This document shows positions 54,091 to 63,493 of a DNA stretch of 64,000 bases, one piece after another. Below the pieces are notes generated by a model, which did not search any database, had not been told where the DNA came from, and saw only the letters and a program-made list of their open reading frames with translations. Where the stretch lies: NCBI GenBank assembly GCA_030041495.1, contig JASHNT010000090.1, positions 28,119 through 92,118 on the forward strand, in the 5' to 3' direction. Both the position numbers and the translations under genes were made by a program. Source of the stretch: Bryobacteraceae bacterium. Its GTDB lineage: Bacteria; Acidobacteriota; Terriglobia; Bryobacterales; Bryobacteraceae. Positions within the stretch are counted from its first letter, which is position 1, and each line of letters begins with the position of its first letter.

Positions 54091-57000
54091 TTACAGCGCC
54101 CCCACCGCCACCGGAGCCTCCGGGACTTCGTGCGGCACCGGATCGAAGCGGACGCTGACCAGCTTCGACAAACCCGGCTCCTGCATGGTGACGCCGTAAA
54201 GAGCTTGCGCGGCCTCCATGGTGCGCTTAGCGTGGGTGATGACGATGAACTGTGTCTCGCGCGACATTTCCTTGATCAGGCGCGTGAGACGCTGGATGTT
54301 CGGCTCGTCGAGCGGCGCGTCGACCTCGTCCAGGATGCAGAAGGGGCTTGGAACGTAGCGGAAAATCGCCATCAGCAGAGCCATCGCGGTCAGCGATTTT
54401 TCGCCGCCGGATAGCAGCGCGATATTCTGCAGTTTCTTTCCCGGAGGCGAGGCCAGAATGTCGATGCCGCTCTCGGCCAGGTTGGCTTCGTCGGTCAGGC
54501 GCATCTCGCCCTGGCCGCCGCCGAACAGCACTCGGAACATTGCGCGGAAGTGCTCGTTGATCGCGTCGAAGGCTTCCTTGAACCGGCGCCGGGATTCAGT
54601 GTCGAGCTCCTGGATCGCGCTCTCGGTATCGCGGATGGAATCGAGCAGGTCCTGGCGCTGCGCGTTTAAAAAGTCGTAGCGCTGCTGGGCTTCCTGGAAT
54701 TCTTCCAATGCTTGCGGATTGACGGGTCCCAGAGCCTCGATCTTCGCGCGGACCTCTTCGTAGCGCACCTCGGCTTCGGAGACGGCTGCTTCATCCAGCG
54801 TCTCTTCGACCGACGCGGCGATTTCCTGCGCACCGGAGGTTAGCTCCTTGCGGCTGGTTTCGTCGAGATACTTGAGATCGCCTTGTTTCTTGACCAGCTC
54901 CAGCTCGATCTCCGCGCGATGCTCCTGCGCGGCTTGCGCCTCGATGCGCAGGACCTTGAGCGATTCTTCGATAGCGGCCAGCGCGGCGCGGCCATCGGAT
55001 GCCGCCGTAGCGAGTTGCTCCACTTGCGCAGCCGCCGCCGCAGTCTCCTCCGCCAGCTTCGCGGCCTTTTGATCGAGCTCGATGTTGTCGGCCAGCAGGC
55101 GCGCGCGCTCCACGCCGAGACGCTCCAATTCCCGCGCCAACTCCTGGCGGCGAGCCGCCAATTGCTGGATTTGGGTTTCCAGACGCTGCGCCGCGGCGCG
55201 CTCGGAGCGTACGCGTTCTTCACGCGCGGCTAAACCCGCTCGAAGAGCCGCATGCTCCTCACCGATGGCGTGGGCGTGGGCCTGCAGGCGCAGGAATTCC
55301 GCGCGAGTTTCTTCGAGTGCCTTTTCCTGATCGAAGCGAGCCTGCTCTTTTTCGCCGACCACCCGCTGGCTCTCTTCGCGCTGCGTGCGAGCCCGCTGGT
55401 CCTCGCGACTCAATCGCTCCAGTTCCAGCCGCGCGGTGGAAAGGCGCGAGCCGGCGCGCGCGAACTCCTCGGCCAGCTTGCGCTGCTCGTGATCCAATGC
55501 CAGTGCGTCTTTCTCTTGCGTCTGCTGTTGCTGGCGCAGGCGCTCGAGCTCCTCGGCCAGAGCCGCCGCGCTGCGCTCCAACTCCTCGATCTCGGCGGTA
55601 AGCGCGTCGGTCTCACGCTGGCGTTCTTCGACGGTAACGTTCAGCTCGCGCAGCTCGCGTTTCAACGCCAGTGGACCGCCTCCGGTCTTGCGTCCGCCGC
55701 TGACCGCGTAGCCGTGATAGCTGACGCCGTCGGGCAACAGGAAGTAGCACTCGGGGTGCCGCGGCGCAAGCCTCTGCGCCTCCGCGCGCTCGGAAACCAG
55801 GAAGCAATGCGCGAGCCGCGGCAGCAGACCCTCCGGCGCAGCAGCCAGGCCATTGGTCAGCCGCAGAGTGTCACGCAGGCGGCCGGAGATGGCCGAGTCC
55901 ACCACTGGATGCTCAGGCGCAGCGGCATTGCCATCCGGATGGATCAGGAACGTCGCGCGGCCGTCGGCGTCGGTCCGCATCAGCTCAACGCCGCGCTCGG
56001 CGTCGTTCCAGCCGTCCACCACTACGTATTCCAGCTCATCGTGCAGGAACGTTTCGCAGGCTTTTTCCCAGGCTGGATCGGTGACCTCGACGAAATCCGC
56101 CAGCACGCCTGAAGGCTTGAATCCGCTCACCTGACCCTGCTCGATCGACGTGAACAGGCGCTTGACGCTCTCGGTGGTGTAGGCGCGATGCGAAAGGATC
56201 TCCTCGAGCGAATCCTTGCGAGCCCTTTGCCGCGACAGCACCGCACGAGCCTCTTCCAGCTTGGCCCGCGCAGCCACCGTGCGCTCCCGCCGCTGCTTCA
56301 ATTCTTCTTCCACGCGTTGGCGCTGGCCGGCCAGCGACTCCAGTTCCAGTTGGCGCGCGCCCAGCTTCACCGAGAGCTCGGCCTTCACCTGTTCCAGCCG
56401 CGCCAAATCCGCCGAGGCTGATTCCTCTTCCTTGCGCGACCTTGCCGAATCGCGCTCGATCGCCGCCAGGTACTCATCGATCTGCGCCAGTTGATTGCGC
56501 AAATTCGAGGCTTCGCCCATTAGCCGCAAAACTTGTTGACGGGCGGTTTCGATCGACCGCTCACGCTCACGCAGATCGTTGGCGAGCCCATCGCGCTCCG
56601 CCGTTTTCGTTTGCAACTGCTCGCGAGCGACGACGCTATCGGCCTCCAGTTGCGCCACGGTTTGCGCGTGCGCTTCCAGCTCGGCTTGTTCACGCTGCTG
56701 CCGCGATTCCAACTCCTGCGTCTCGACTTCGCCCTTCGCCAGGCGATCGTCAATGGAGCCGATTTGCTTGGCTTGCAGCTCCAGCCGGCCGCGGGTGCGC
56801 TCGGCTTCCACGTTCAACTCGGCCACCCGCCCGCGTGCGGCGGTCAACTCGGCCTCGGTGCGATAGCAGGCTTCCTGCGTGGAAGTGTGCTCGCGCTCCT
56901 GCTCCTCGACGCGGCTGGAAAGCTCCAGGAAGTTGCCCTGCGCCCGATTCAGATCCAGGGCCAGCTTGGCGGCCTCGCGCTCCAGCATCTGGAAGCGGCC

Positions 57001-57837
57001 CGCGACGGCCTTTCGCAGATGCGCGACCATCTCCGTGCGCAGCTCTTCGTAACGCCGGGCCTTGGAAGCCTGGCGCTTGAGCGAATTCACCTGGCGGCTG
57101 ACCTCCTCCAGAATGTCGAATACACGCGAGAGATTCTGCCGCGCGCTTTCCAGTTTCGCCTCGGCCAGCCGCTTCTTGGTCTTGTACTTTCCGATGCCCG
57201 CGGCCTCTTCGATGATGGCGCGGCGGTCGGCCGGCTTGTTGGAGAGAATCTGGCCGATGCGGCCCTGCTCAATGATGGCGTAGCTTTCCGGACCAAGCCC
57301 AGTGCCGCTGAATAATTCCTGGATATCGCGCAGACGGGCGGAGTGGCCGTTGATCAAGTAGTCGCTTTCCCCGGAGCGGTACAAGCGGCGCGTGATGGTG
57401 ATCTCTTCCGGATGATGGTGTAGCTGCCCGGCGCCGTTAGCGTGACCGTTGGCATGCCCGTTGGCGTGAACGTGTCCATTGCTGTTGCCGTTCTCATGGA
57501 CCACTCCGTTTTCGCCGGCGGGCTTGGCCGCCTCGGCTTTGGCGGTGGCGTTCGGATCCACCCCGGCTTTCGGATCGACCATGGTCAAGGTCACCTGCGC
57601 CAGGCCCAGCGGCTTGCGTTCGCGAGTGCCGGCGAAGATCACGTCTTCCATGCGCGTGCCGCGGAGGGTCTTGGCGCTCTGCTCGCCCAAAACCCAACTG
57701 ATCGCGTCGCTGATATTGGACTTGCCGCACCCGTTCGGCCCCACGATGGCCGTGACGCCCGAGCCTTGGAAACGCATCTCGGTCCGGTCGTAGAATGACT
57801 TAAAGCCTTGGATATCGACGCGGCGTAGTTTCAGCAA
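54091..57837 (-). CDS. smc: Chromosome segregation SMC ATPase with a His/Gly/Asn-rich insert
   Basis: SMC dimers organise and segregate the chromosome with ScpA/ScpB. The 1248-residue product starts at TTG 57837 behind AGGAAGGGG. Walker A is [20 protein letters not shown], a hinge lies near residues 560-690 ([20 protein letters not shown]), long coiled coils flank it, and the C-terminal ABC signature/Walker B read [19 protein letters not shown] and [20 protein letters not shown]. Unusual for SMC is an insert around residues 85-135 in the N-terminal head, rich in N, G and H with tandem HANG units ([20 protein letters not shown]). The adjoining conserved [20 protein letters not shown] is intact. 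No scp genes are adjacent. Confidence 0.95.
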   Translation of the reverse strand: MLKLRRVDIQGFKSFYDRTEMRFQGSGVTAIVGPNGCGKSNISDAISWVLGEQSAKTLRGTRMEDVIFAGTRERKPLGLAQVTLTMVDPKAGVDPNATAKAEAAKPAGENGVVHENGNSNGHVHANGHANGHANGAGQLHHHPEEITITRRLYRSGESDYLINGHSARLRDIQELFSGTGLGPESYAIIEQGRIGQILSNKPADRRAIIEEAAGIGKYKTKKRLAEAKLESARQNLSRVFDILEEVSRQVNSLKRQASKARRYEELRTEMVAHLRKAVAGRFQMLEREAAKLALDLNRAQGNFLELSSRVEEQEREHTSTQEACYRTEAELTAARGRVAELNVEAERTRGRLELQAKQIGSIDDRLAKGEVETQELESRQQREQAELEAHAQTVAQLEADSVVAREQLQTKTAERDGLANDLRERERSIETARQQVLRLMGEASNLRNQLAQIDEYLAAIERDSARSRKEEESASADLARLEQVKAELSVKLGARQLELESLAGQRQRVEEELKQRRERTVAARAKLEEARAVLSRQRARKDSLEEILSHRAYTTESVKRLFTSIEQGQVSGFKPSGVLADFVEVTDPAWEKACETFLHDELEYVVVDGWNDAERGVELMRTDADGRATFLIHPDGNAAAPEHPVVDSAISGRLRDTLRLTNGLAAAPEGLLPRLAHCFLVSERAEAQRLAPRHPECYFLLPDGVSYHGYAVSGGRKTGGGPLALKRELRELNVTVEERQRETDALTAEIEELERSAAALAEELERLRQQQQTQEKDALALDHEQRKLAEEFARAGSRLSTARLELERLSREDQRARTQREESQRVVGEKEQARFDQEKALEETRAEFLRLQAHAHAIGEEHAALRAGLAAREERVRSERAAAQRLETQIQQLAARRQELARELERLGVERARLLADNIELDQKAAKLAEETAAAAAQVEQLATAASDGRAALAAIEESLKVLRIEAQAAQEHRAEIELELVKKQGDLKYLDETSRKELTSGAQEIAASVEETLDEAAVSEAEVRYEEVRAKIEALGPVNPQALEEFQEAQQRYDFLNAQRQDLLDSIRDTESAIQELDTESRRRFKEAFDAINEHFRAMFRVLFGGGQGEMRLTDEANLAESGIDILASPPGKKLQNIALLSGGEKSLTAMALLMAIFRYVPSPFCILDEVDAPLDEPNIQRLTRLIKEMSRETQFIVITHAKRTMEAAQALYGVTMQEPGLSKLVSVRFDPVPHEVPEAPVAVGAL

Positions 57838-57982
57838 GAGAAACCCCTTCCTATACAGACGTTCCTAAGGGGGAGTGTTTATCATCGTAAACCCAACTTC
57901 GGCGAAAGTAAAGCTCCTTCACCACTCTCTATTGTGGTACTTTGGGCTAGCCCCCTACATGTGGTGGACCAATGCTCACTTG

Positions 57983-58016
57983 AACCCTTTGGTAACCTGA
58001 AACGTACCAAGGGGTT
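57983..58016 (+). promoter_or_regulatory. Inverted repeat before the ABC operon start
   Basis: AACCCTTTGGTA (57983-57994) and TACCAAGGGGTT (58005-58016) match as a 12-base palindrome with one mismatch and a 10-base spacer. It ends 10 bases before the GTG at 58027. It could be an operator or an mRNA hairpin covering the ribosome-binding region. No T run follows. Confidence 0.5.
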
Positions 58017-58026
58017 AGGCGAACTC

Positions 58027-58956
58027 GTGGAACCGCAGGCGAAGAAACCAATGCTGGAACTCGACGGCTTGAGTGTCCGCTTCGGCCAGCGCGAGATCTT
58101 GAAAGACCTGCACGTCTCGCTTTCTGGCCGGACCATCGGCCTGTTGGGGCCGAACGGCGCGGGCAAGTCGACGCTGATCCAGACTCTGGTCGGCTTCGTG
58201 CGCCCCAGTGCGGGAACAGCTCGCGTCTTCGGACACGACATCCGGCGCGGGCGCGGCGCCATTCGCCCCTTGCTCGGCTACATGCCGGAGAACGACTCCT
58301 TCGTCGCCAATATGACCGCCGTGGCATTCGTGCGCATGATGGGCGAGCTTTCGGGGCTGCCCCATGATGCCGCCCTGGAACGGGCGCATGAGGCTCTGTT
58401 TTACGTCGGGCTGGGCGAGGCTCGCTACCGCCTGCTGGGAACCTATTCGCTGGGCATGAAGCAACTGGCCAAGCTGGCGCAGGCGATCGTGCATGGTCCG
58501 CGGCTGCTGATCCTGGATGAGCCCACCAACGGCCTGGACCCTCCCGCGCGCAAGCGCATGATCCGGCTGATTCAGGAAATGCGCGATTCGGGCGAGCTGA
58601 ACCTGTTGATCTGCTCCCACCTGCTGCGCGACGTGGAAGAGACCTGCGAAGAGGTGCTGATCCTGAAGCAGGGGCGCATCGTGCACAGCTCCAATCTGGA
58701 AGCCGAGCGCGCGGCCAACAAGCGCTTCGTGGAACTGGAAACCTTCGGGCCGCAGGACGGATTCGCTGAGGCGCTGGCCGGCTTGGGATGCGAGTGTGAA
58801 TCGGCGGGTCTGGGACGCATCAAGGCGACCTTGCCGGAGGGTCTCGAAGTGCGCGAGATCTATCGCCTGGCCGCGTCGCGCGATCTGCAACTGCGGCGCT
58901 TGAATTATCGGCGCGATACGCTCGAAGAAATTTTTCTGAAGGCGATGGAGGGCTAG
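58027..58956 (+). CDS. ABC transporter ATP-binding protein 1
   Basis: Product of about 309 residues; I take GTG 58027 because the track extension upstream runs through the palindrome. Walker A is [17 protein letters not shown], the ABC signature [13 protein letters not shown], Walker [16 protein letters not shown] and the H-loop LICSHLL. This is the ABC-2 export type. Its stop shares one base with the start of the permease. It is the first gene of a coupled unit ATPase-permease-ATPase-permease. Confidence 0.93.
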   Translation: MEPQAKKPMLELDGLSVRFGQREILKDLHVSLSGRTIGLLGPNGAGKSTLIQTLVGFVRPSAGTARVFGHDIRRGRGAIRPLLGYMPENDSFVANMTAVAFVRMMGELSGLPHDAALERAHEALFYVGLGEARYRLLGTYSLGMKQLAKLAQAIVHGPRLLILDEPTNGLDPPARKRMIRLIQEMRDSGELNLLICSHLLRDVEETCEEVLILKQGRIVHSSNLEAERAANKRFVELETFGPQDGFAEALAGLGCECESAGLGRIKATLPEGLEVREIYRLAASRDLQLRRLNYRRDTLEEIFLKAMEG

Positions 58957-59816
58957 TGGCCGTTTACAAACGCACCTATAAAGCCTATGACGGCGCCCTG
59001 ACGCCGGCCTGGTCGCGCTTCCTGATTCTGCCGCGCTCGGCCTACGGCTACGTTATGCAGTCGAAATTTTTGGTGGCGTTCCGCATGGCCTGCTTCTTCT
59101 ATCCGCTGGGCTGCGCATTGTTCATTTACCTCGCGCACAACCTCTCCATCCTGAAAGCCATGAATTTTCAGGGTGCGCAATTCCTGCAGGTCAACGCCAA
59201 CTTTTTCCGCTATTTTTGTGCCTTCCAAGGCAGCCTGGCGGTGCTGCTGACCGCCTTCGTCGGTCCGAGCCTGGTTGCTCCCGATGTGGCCAATAACGCC
59301 CTGCCGCTCTATTTCTACCGTCCCTTTTCGCGCGCCGAGTACGTGCTCGGCAAAATGAGCCTGCTGCTAGGAATGCTCTCCATCATCACCTGGATTCCGG
59401 GCCTGCTGCTGTTTCTGATTCAATGGAGCTTGGCCGGCTCAGCCTGGATGCAGGAGAACTCCTTCATCGCGTGGGGCATCTTCATTGGACTGCTGGTGTG
59501 GGACGTGATCCTGTGCCTGATCGCCTTGGCTTTATCGGCGTGGATTAAGTGGCGCATCGCGGCCGGCGGAGCGATTCTCGCGGTGTTCTTCGCCGGAGCC
59601 GGCTTCGGCGCCGCGCTCAACTCCATTGTGCGCACCCAATACGGATCCCTGCTGGACCTGCGCCAGGTGATCGGACTCATCTTTTCCCAACTCTTTCGCG
59701 ACGATACTGCTCCGCCCGTTCCCGTCGCCAACGCCTGGACCGCTCTGGCAGTTTGCGCGGCCGTCTGTCTGTGGCTGCTTGCCAAGCGCGTCCGGCCGTT
59801 TGAGGTGGTGAAGTGA
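58956..59816 (+). CDS. ABC-2 type permease 1
   Basis: Product of 286 residues, GTG start overlapping the ATPase stop. About six membrane segments are visible, e.g. VAFRMACFFYPLGCALFIYL, LGMLSIITWIPGLLLFLIQW, VWDVILCLIALALSAWIKWR and AVFFAGAGFGAALNSIV. There is a cytoplasmic N-terminus (KRTYKAYDGALTPAWSRFLI) of the kind that couples to the ATPase. The export substrate is unknown. The next ATPase overlaps by four bases. Confidence 0.85.
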   Translation: MAVYKRTYKAYDGALTPAWSRFLILPRSAYGYVMQSKFLVAFRMACFFYPLGCALFIYLAHNLSILKAMNFQGAQFLQVNANFFRYFCAFQGSLAVLLTAFVGPSLVAPDVANNALPLYFYRPFSRAEYVLGKMSLLLGMLSIITWIPGLLLFLIQWSLAGSAWMQENSFIAWGIFIGLLVWDVILCLIALALSAWIKWRIAAGGAILAVFFAGAGFGAALNSIVRTQYGSLLDLRQVIGLIFSQLFRDDTAPPVPVANAWTALAVCAAVCLWLLAKRVRPFEVVK

Positions 59817-60766
59817 GCGGCGTCTCTATCGGCGAAGGCCGCGTCACCTTCGACAACGTCTCGCGCTTCTATGGCGAGGTGCTGGGCGTCAATCGCGTCA
59901 CGCTTGCGATTCCACCCGGCATCACCAGCCTGGTGGGTCCCAACGGCTCCGGCAAGACCACGCTGATGAATCTGATGACCGGGCTGGTGCGCCCGACCCG
60001 CGGCGAGATTCGCGTTCTGGGCATTCCCCCTGACGATTCCGAGCCCCTGGGCCGCACCGTCGGCTACTCCACCCAGTTTGACGCCTTTCCGCGCGGGCTT
60101 ACTGGATTTCAAGTGGTCGCATCGTTTCTGCGATTGTTCGGCTACGATCAGACCACCTGCGGCCGCTTGGCCGGTGCGGCTATTGAACGGCTGCGCATGA
60201 CCGACGCCGCGGATCGCAAAGTCGCCGCCTACAGCAAGGGCATGCGCCAGAGGATCAAACTGGCGCTGGCCATCGCTCATGACCCGCAGGTTCTGGTTCT
60301 GGATGAGCCGCTGAACGGCCTTGATCCGCTGGTGCGCGCTGAAACCATTGCCCTCTTCCGCGAGCTCGCCGCGCAAGGCAAGCACGTCATCGTCTCCAGC
60401 CACGTGCTGCACGAAGTGGATCAAATCTCCGACCAGGTGATCCTATTAAGCAACGGATACGTCGTCGCGGAGGGCCAGATTCAGGGAGTGCGCGGCGAAA
60501 TCCAGGAACAGCCGATGCAGGTGCTGATCCGCACCAATCGCTCCTCGGCGCTGGCTTCGCGCCTGTTTGAATTCGATCATGTGGTCGAAGCGCGCCTGGA
60601 AGAAGGCGGCGCAGCGGTGCTGATCAAGACGCGCGATTCCGGCCGCTTCTACCGCGCGTTGAATCAACTGGCGCTGGATGGGATCGATATCGAAGGCGTC
60701 ATGCCGGTGGACGACAACGTCAACTCGGTGTACGAATATTTGATCGGAGGGGAGGGGTCGCGGTGA
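59813..60766 (+). CDS. ABC transporter ATP-binding protein 2
   Basis: Product of 317 residues with a GTG in the preceding stop. Walker A is SLVGPNGSGKTTLMNLM, the signature YSKGMRQRIKLALAI and Walker B VLVLDEPLNGLDPLVRAE, with H-loop IVSSHVLHEVDQIS. The C-terminal 100 residues (QVLIRTNRSSALASRLFEFD) form the usual ABC-2 accessory domain. It differs clearly from ATPase 1, so the two were not a recent duplication. The GTG of the next permease lies inside its stop. Confidence 0.93.
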   Translation: MSGVSIGEGRVTFDNVSRFYGEVLGVNRVTLAIPPGITSLVGPNGSGKTTLMNLMTGLVRPTRGEIRVLGIPPDDSEPLGRTVGYSTQFDAFPRGLTGFQVVASFLRLFGYDQTTCGRLAGAAIERLRMTDAADRKVAAYSKGMRQRIKLALAIAHDPQVLVLDEPLNGLDPLVRAETIALFRELAAQGKHVIVSSHVLHEVDQISDQVILLSNGYVVAEGQIQGVRGEIQEQPMQVLIRTNRSSALASRLFEFDHVVEARLEEGGAAVLIKTRDSGRFYRALNQLALDGIDIEGVMPVDDNVNSVYEYLIGGEGSR

Positions 60767-61836
60767 CGAAGCTGTGGCTCGCGCAAGTCGCCAGCGTGAT
60801 GCGCCTGGAGCTGAAGAAATCCTTCTTCGCGCGGCGCGGACTCTGGATCTATCTCCTGGCATTTGGCCCGGCGCTGCTGTATTTGATCCACGCCATCGAC
60901 GTCACGCGCGATCATGAGCACCGCCAGGCCTTGCTCAAGTCGCATCCGGTCGAGACTTCGACGCTGCAACTGATCGAACCGAGGATGCCCGAAGAAAAGG
61001 TCCTGGCACTGGTGGGCGAGCCTTACCAGCGCGACACCTTCCGCTTCGGCCGCAGGCAGTTGGCCACCTTCACCAGGCTGCATTACACCGACGGCGACAG
61101 CGATTATTCGATCGGCATCGTGAATGGCGTGGTGGCCCGCATCGACCGCCAGGACCGCTGCAATGTGGAGAAAGACTCCGCCATCTTCGCCACCGTGTTC
61201 CAGTTTTTCTATCTGCGTCTGGCCGTGTTCTTCGGCTGCGTGGGGATTTTCATGAATCTGTTCCGCGGCGAGATGCTGGACAAGAGCCTGCACTTCTATT
61301 TGCTGGCTCCGATGCGGCGGGAAGTGCTGCTGGCCGGAAAATATTTTGCGGGCTTGTTCGCCGCGGTGGTGATCTTCACCCTGGGCACGGCCTTGCAGAT
61401 CGCCGCGCTGAGCTGGCATTTTGAACCGGGCCAAGTCGCGGCCTACATGCATGCGACCGGCTGGAGCGATATCGCGTCGTATCTAGGAGTCACCGCGCTG
61501 GCTTGCGCCGGCTACGGGAGCATCTTCCTCGCCGCTGGCCTGGTGTTCAAGAATCCGATTATTCCCGCGACCGCCGTGATGCTGTGGGAAGGCATCAATC
61601 TGTTCCTGCCGGCCGCGCTCAAGAAGATCAGCGTGATTTATTATCTTCAGGCTCTCTGCCCGACGGTGGCAGCTCCGGAAAGCGATATCAATCCGCTGTT
61701 GCGCCTGCTGATTTCTTCGGCAGAGCCTCCCGCGGCATGGCTCGCGCTCACCGGATTGGCGGTTGTAACGCTGATTGTGCTTGCCGTCGCGGGCTTGCGC
61801 GCGCGCCAGCTCGAGATCAACTATGGAACGGAGTAG
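60763..61836 (+). CDS. ABC-2 type permease 2 with a BamE-like periplasmic loop
   Basis: Product of 357 residues. After the first membrane segment (GLWIYLLAFGPALLYLIHAI) comes an extracytoplasmic loop, about residues 66-130, that reads like an SmpA/OmlA (BamE) domain: PRMPEEKVLALVGEPYQRDT, FRFGRRQLATFTRLHY, then YSIGIVNGVVARID. Five further membrane segments follow (FFGCVGIFMNLFRGEML, AAVVIFTLGTALQIAALSW, VTALACAGYGSIFLAAGLVF and others). The loop could sense or contact envelope lipids or lipoproteins; this is inference. It is the last gene of the coupled ABC unit. Confidence 0.85.
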   Translation: MTKLWLAQVASVMRLELKKSFFARRGLWIYLLAFGPALLYLIHAIDVTRDHEHRQALLKSHPVETSTLQLIEPRMPEEKVLALVGEPYQRDTFRFGRRQLATFTRLHYTDGDSDYSIGIVNGVVARIDRQDRCNVEKDSAIFATVFQFFYLRLAVFFGCVGIFMNLFRGEMLDKSLHFYLLAPMRREVLLAGKYFAGLFAAVVIFTLGTALQIAALSWHFEPGQVAAYMHATGWSDIASYLGVTALACAGYGSIFLAAGLVFKNPIIPATAVMLWEGINLFLPAALKKISVIYYLQALCPTVAAPESDINPLLRLLISSAEPPAAWLALTGLAVVTLIVLAVAGLRARQLEINYGTE

Positions 61837-61844
61837 TTACAACC

Positions 61845-63275
61845 CTACTGCTTTGGAGCGGCCTTGCCCGTGCCCCTCCCAGCCCCTCGTCCGCGGCCCG
61901 TTGGATTCTTTCCGGTCCAGGTGTCATTCATGTCCTTTTTGTAATCGTCCAGCTTGAACGTGATCATGAATGGATCCTTGGTAAGCGAATCCGCGACGCC
62001 TTTGAATTGGACCTTCTCGCCGGGCTCCATCTTTCCGGGAAGGGCGTTCTCGAAGACCAGCTTGGCGTCGGCAACGTCCGGCTTTTCGATTCCGACCAGG
62101 ATCTCCTTCGGCCGGTTTTCAGGGGTCATCGAAATAATGGTCGCGTTGAAAAAGCGTTGAGGCGAGTCCGGGTCGTTCGGATCGGTGGGTCCGGGCAGCC
62201 CGGCTCCCATCACTGCGCCCCAAGCGGAGTCGTCCTTGAGCAAGGGCTCCTTAACCTGGTGGACCCACAGATACAGAACAGGATCCTTCTCCTGCTCCGC
62301 TTTATCCGCGGCCGCCTGAGCTGTAGCGATATCGACAATGCTCTTTATGTTCCACCCGGCCGGCGGGAACGGGCTGCTCTTGGCTTGGGTCAATAGATCC
62401 TGAAGACCATCCGTGTTGCCGTGGAATGCCTTGTAGGCGTCGGTCAGATACTTAGTCGCGCCGGTCTTAATATTCGCAGGCAACGCATTGGGGCCCGTAA
62501 CCGTGCTATCGATGGCGCGGGCGAACTGCCAGAACATCGGCGCCTCATCCTGCGGGCGGTTCTCGGCTTTGAGGATGCGCTGGATCGCCTCACCCAGTGC
62601 GTAATTGGCGTTGGGCATGTTCGGATCGCGATTAATGAGCTTCGTGAGCTCGTCCGAAAGGCGCTTATCGTCTTTGTTGGCATCGCGTGCAAGATAGATC
62701 GCCAGCAGAACCCTCTTCGCGAAGTCCTTGAGCTGCGTCTGGGTTGCCGCAAACTGCTGTGCGTTCTGTCCCAAAGCGGTCTGGTTCGCGGACGAAAAGA
62801 CCGCCGCGTTATCCAATATGGTGATGGCATCTTTTTCACCGGTATCAAGATCGGCCGGCGTAGGAGCGGGCTTGATTGCCGTCACCATCTGAAGCACGTT
62901 ATACAGCGGGATCAGCGCAGTGGGGTTGCTCTTGAGAATCTGTTGCGCCATGTCGAAGGCCTCCCGCGCCATCCTCAATTGCATGTATGCGGTTAGGTAA
63001 AAGCCGTCGCGGGTGTCGATCAACTCAGTGGTCGGATAATCCTTCTTCCACTGGTCCAGAAGCTGCAGCTTCTTGGTGGGGTCCTTCTCGTCCAGCACCG
63101 CTTTCGCTTCGTTGTACTCTTTCTGGTCCTTGGCCTGCGGTCCGGAGGGTGCGGCTTGTTTATCCTGCGCCCAGCTAGGCCCTGCCGACCCGACGAACAG
63201 TCCCAACCCCAGCGCTCCCGCGGTGATCAGAACCCCCCAGCCTGGTTTGAATGCGTCTCTTTTTTTAGGCAGCAC
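61845..63275 (-). CDS. Exported TPR-like protein with RG-rich tail, function unknown
   Basis: A GTG at 63275 with an ideal AGGAGG seven bases upstream gives 476 residues (the track start adds 13 codons). A signal-type stretch (GVLITAGALGLGLFVGSAGP) precedes a mostly helical protein with TPR-like units (YLTAYMQLRMAREAFDMAQQ, PNMPNANYALGEAIQRILKA). A beta-type end follows (KPDVADAKLVFENALPGKME, FKGVADSLTKDPFMITFKLD). It terminates in GRGRGAGRGTGKAAPKQ. No family recognised. It is convergent with the ABC operon and divergent from the symporter. Confidence 0.75.
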   Translation of the reverse strand: MLPKKRDAFKPGWGVLITAGALGLGLFVGSAGPSWAQDKQAAPSGPQAKDQKEYNEAKAVLDEKDPTKKLQLLDQWKKDYPTTELIDTRDGFYLTAYMQLRMAREAFDMAQQILKSNPTALIPLYNVLQMVTAIKPAPTPADLDTGEKDAITILDNAAVFSSANQTALGQNAQQFAATQTQLKDFAKRVLLAIYLARDANKDDKRLSDELTKLINRDPNMPNANYALGEAIQRILKAENRPQDEAPMFWQFARAIDSTVTGPNALPANIKTGATKYLTDAYKAFHGNTDGLQDLLTQAKSSPFPPAGWNIKSIVDIATAQAAADKAEQEKDPVLYLWVHQVKEPLLKDDSAWGAVMGAGLPGPTDPNDPDSPQRFFNATIISMTPENRPKEILVGIEKPDVADAKLVFENALPGKMEPGEKVQFKGVADSLTKDPFMITFKLDDYKKDMNDTWTGKNPTGRGRGAGRGTGKAAPKQ

Positions 63276-63493
63276 GGGCAAACCTCCTGTCGTTAATCTT
63301 TCGGCCCGATCCATATGGAATCTAAAGGAGTATACACAAACGCGCGATACACTCGCAAGCCTGTTCAGACCTTACCAGAGTGTTCGCGGGAGTGACACTA
63401 CCTAGCCGATGGTTAGATGCCGGGGAATCCGAATTAGTTCCTTTGCCTCCCGGATCGAGTATGCTGACTCGCGTATGCTGTTGAGTTACGCGC

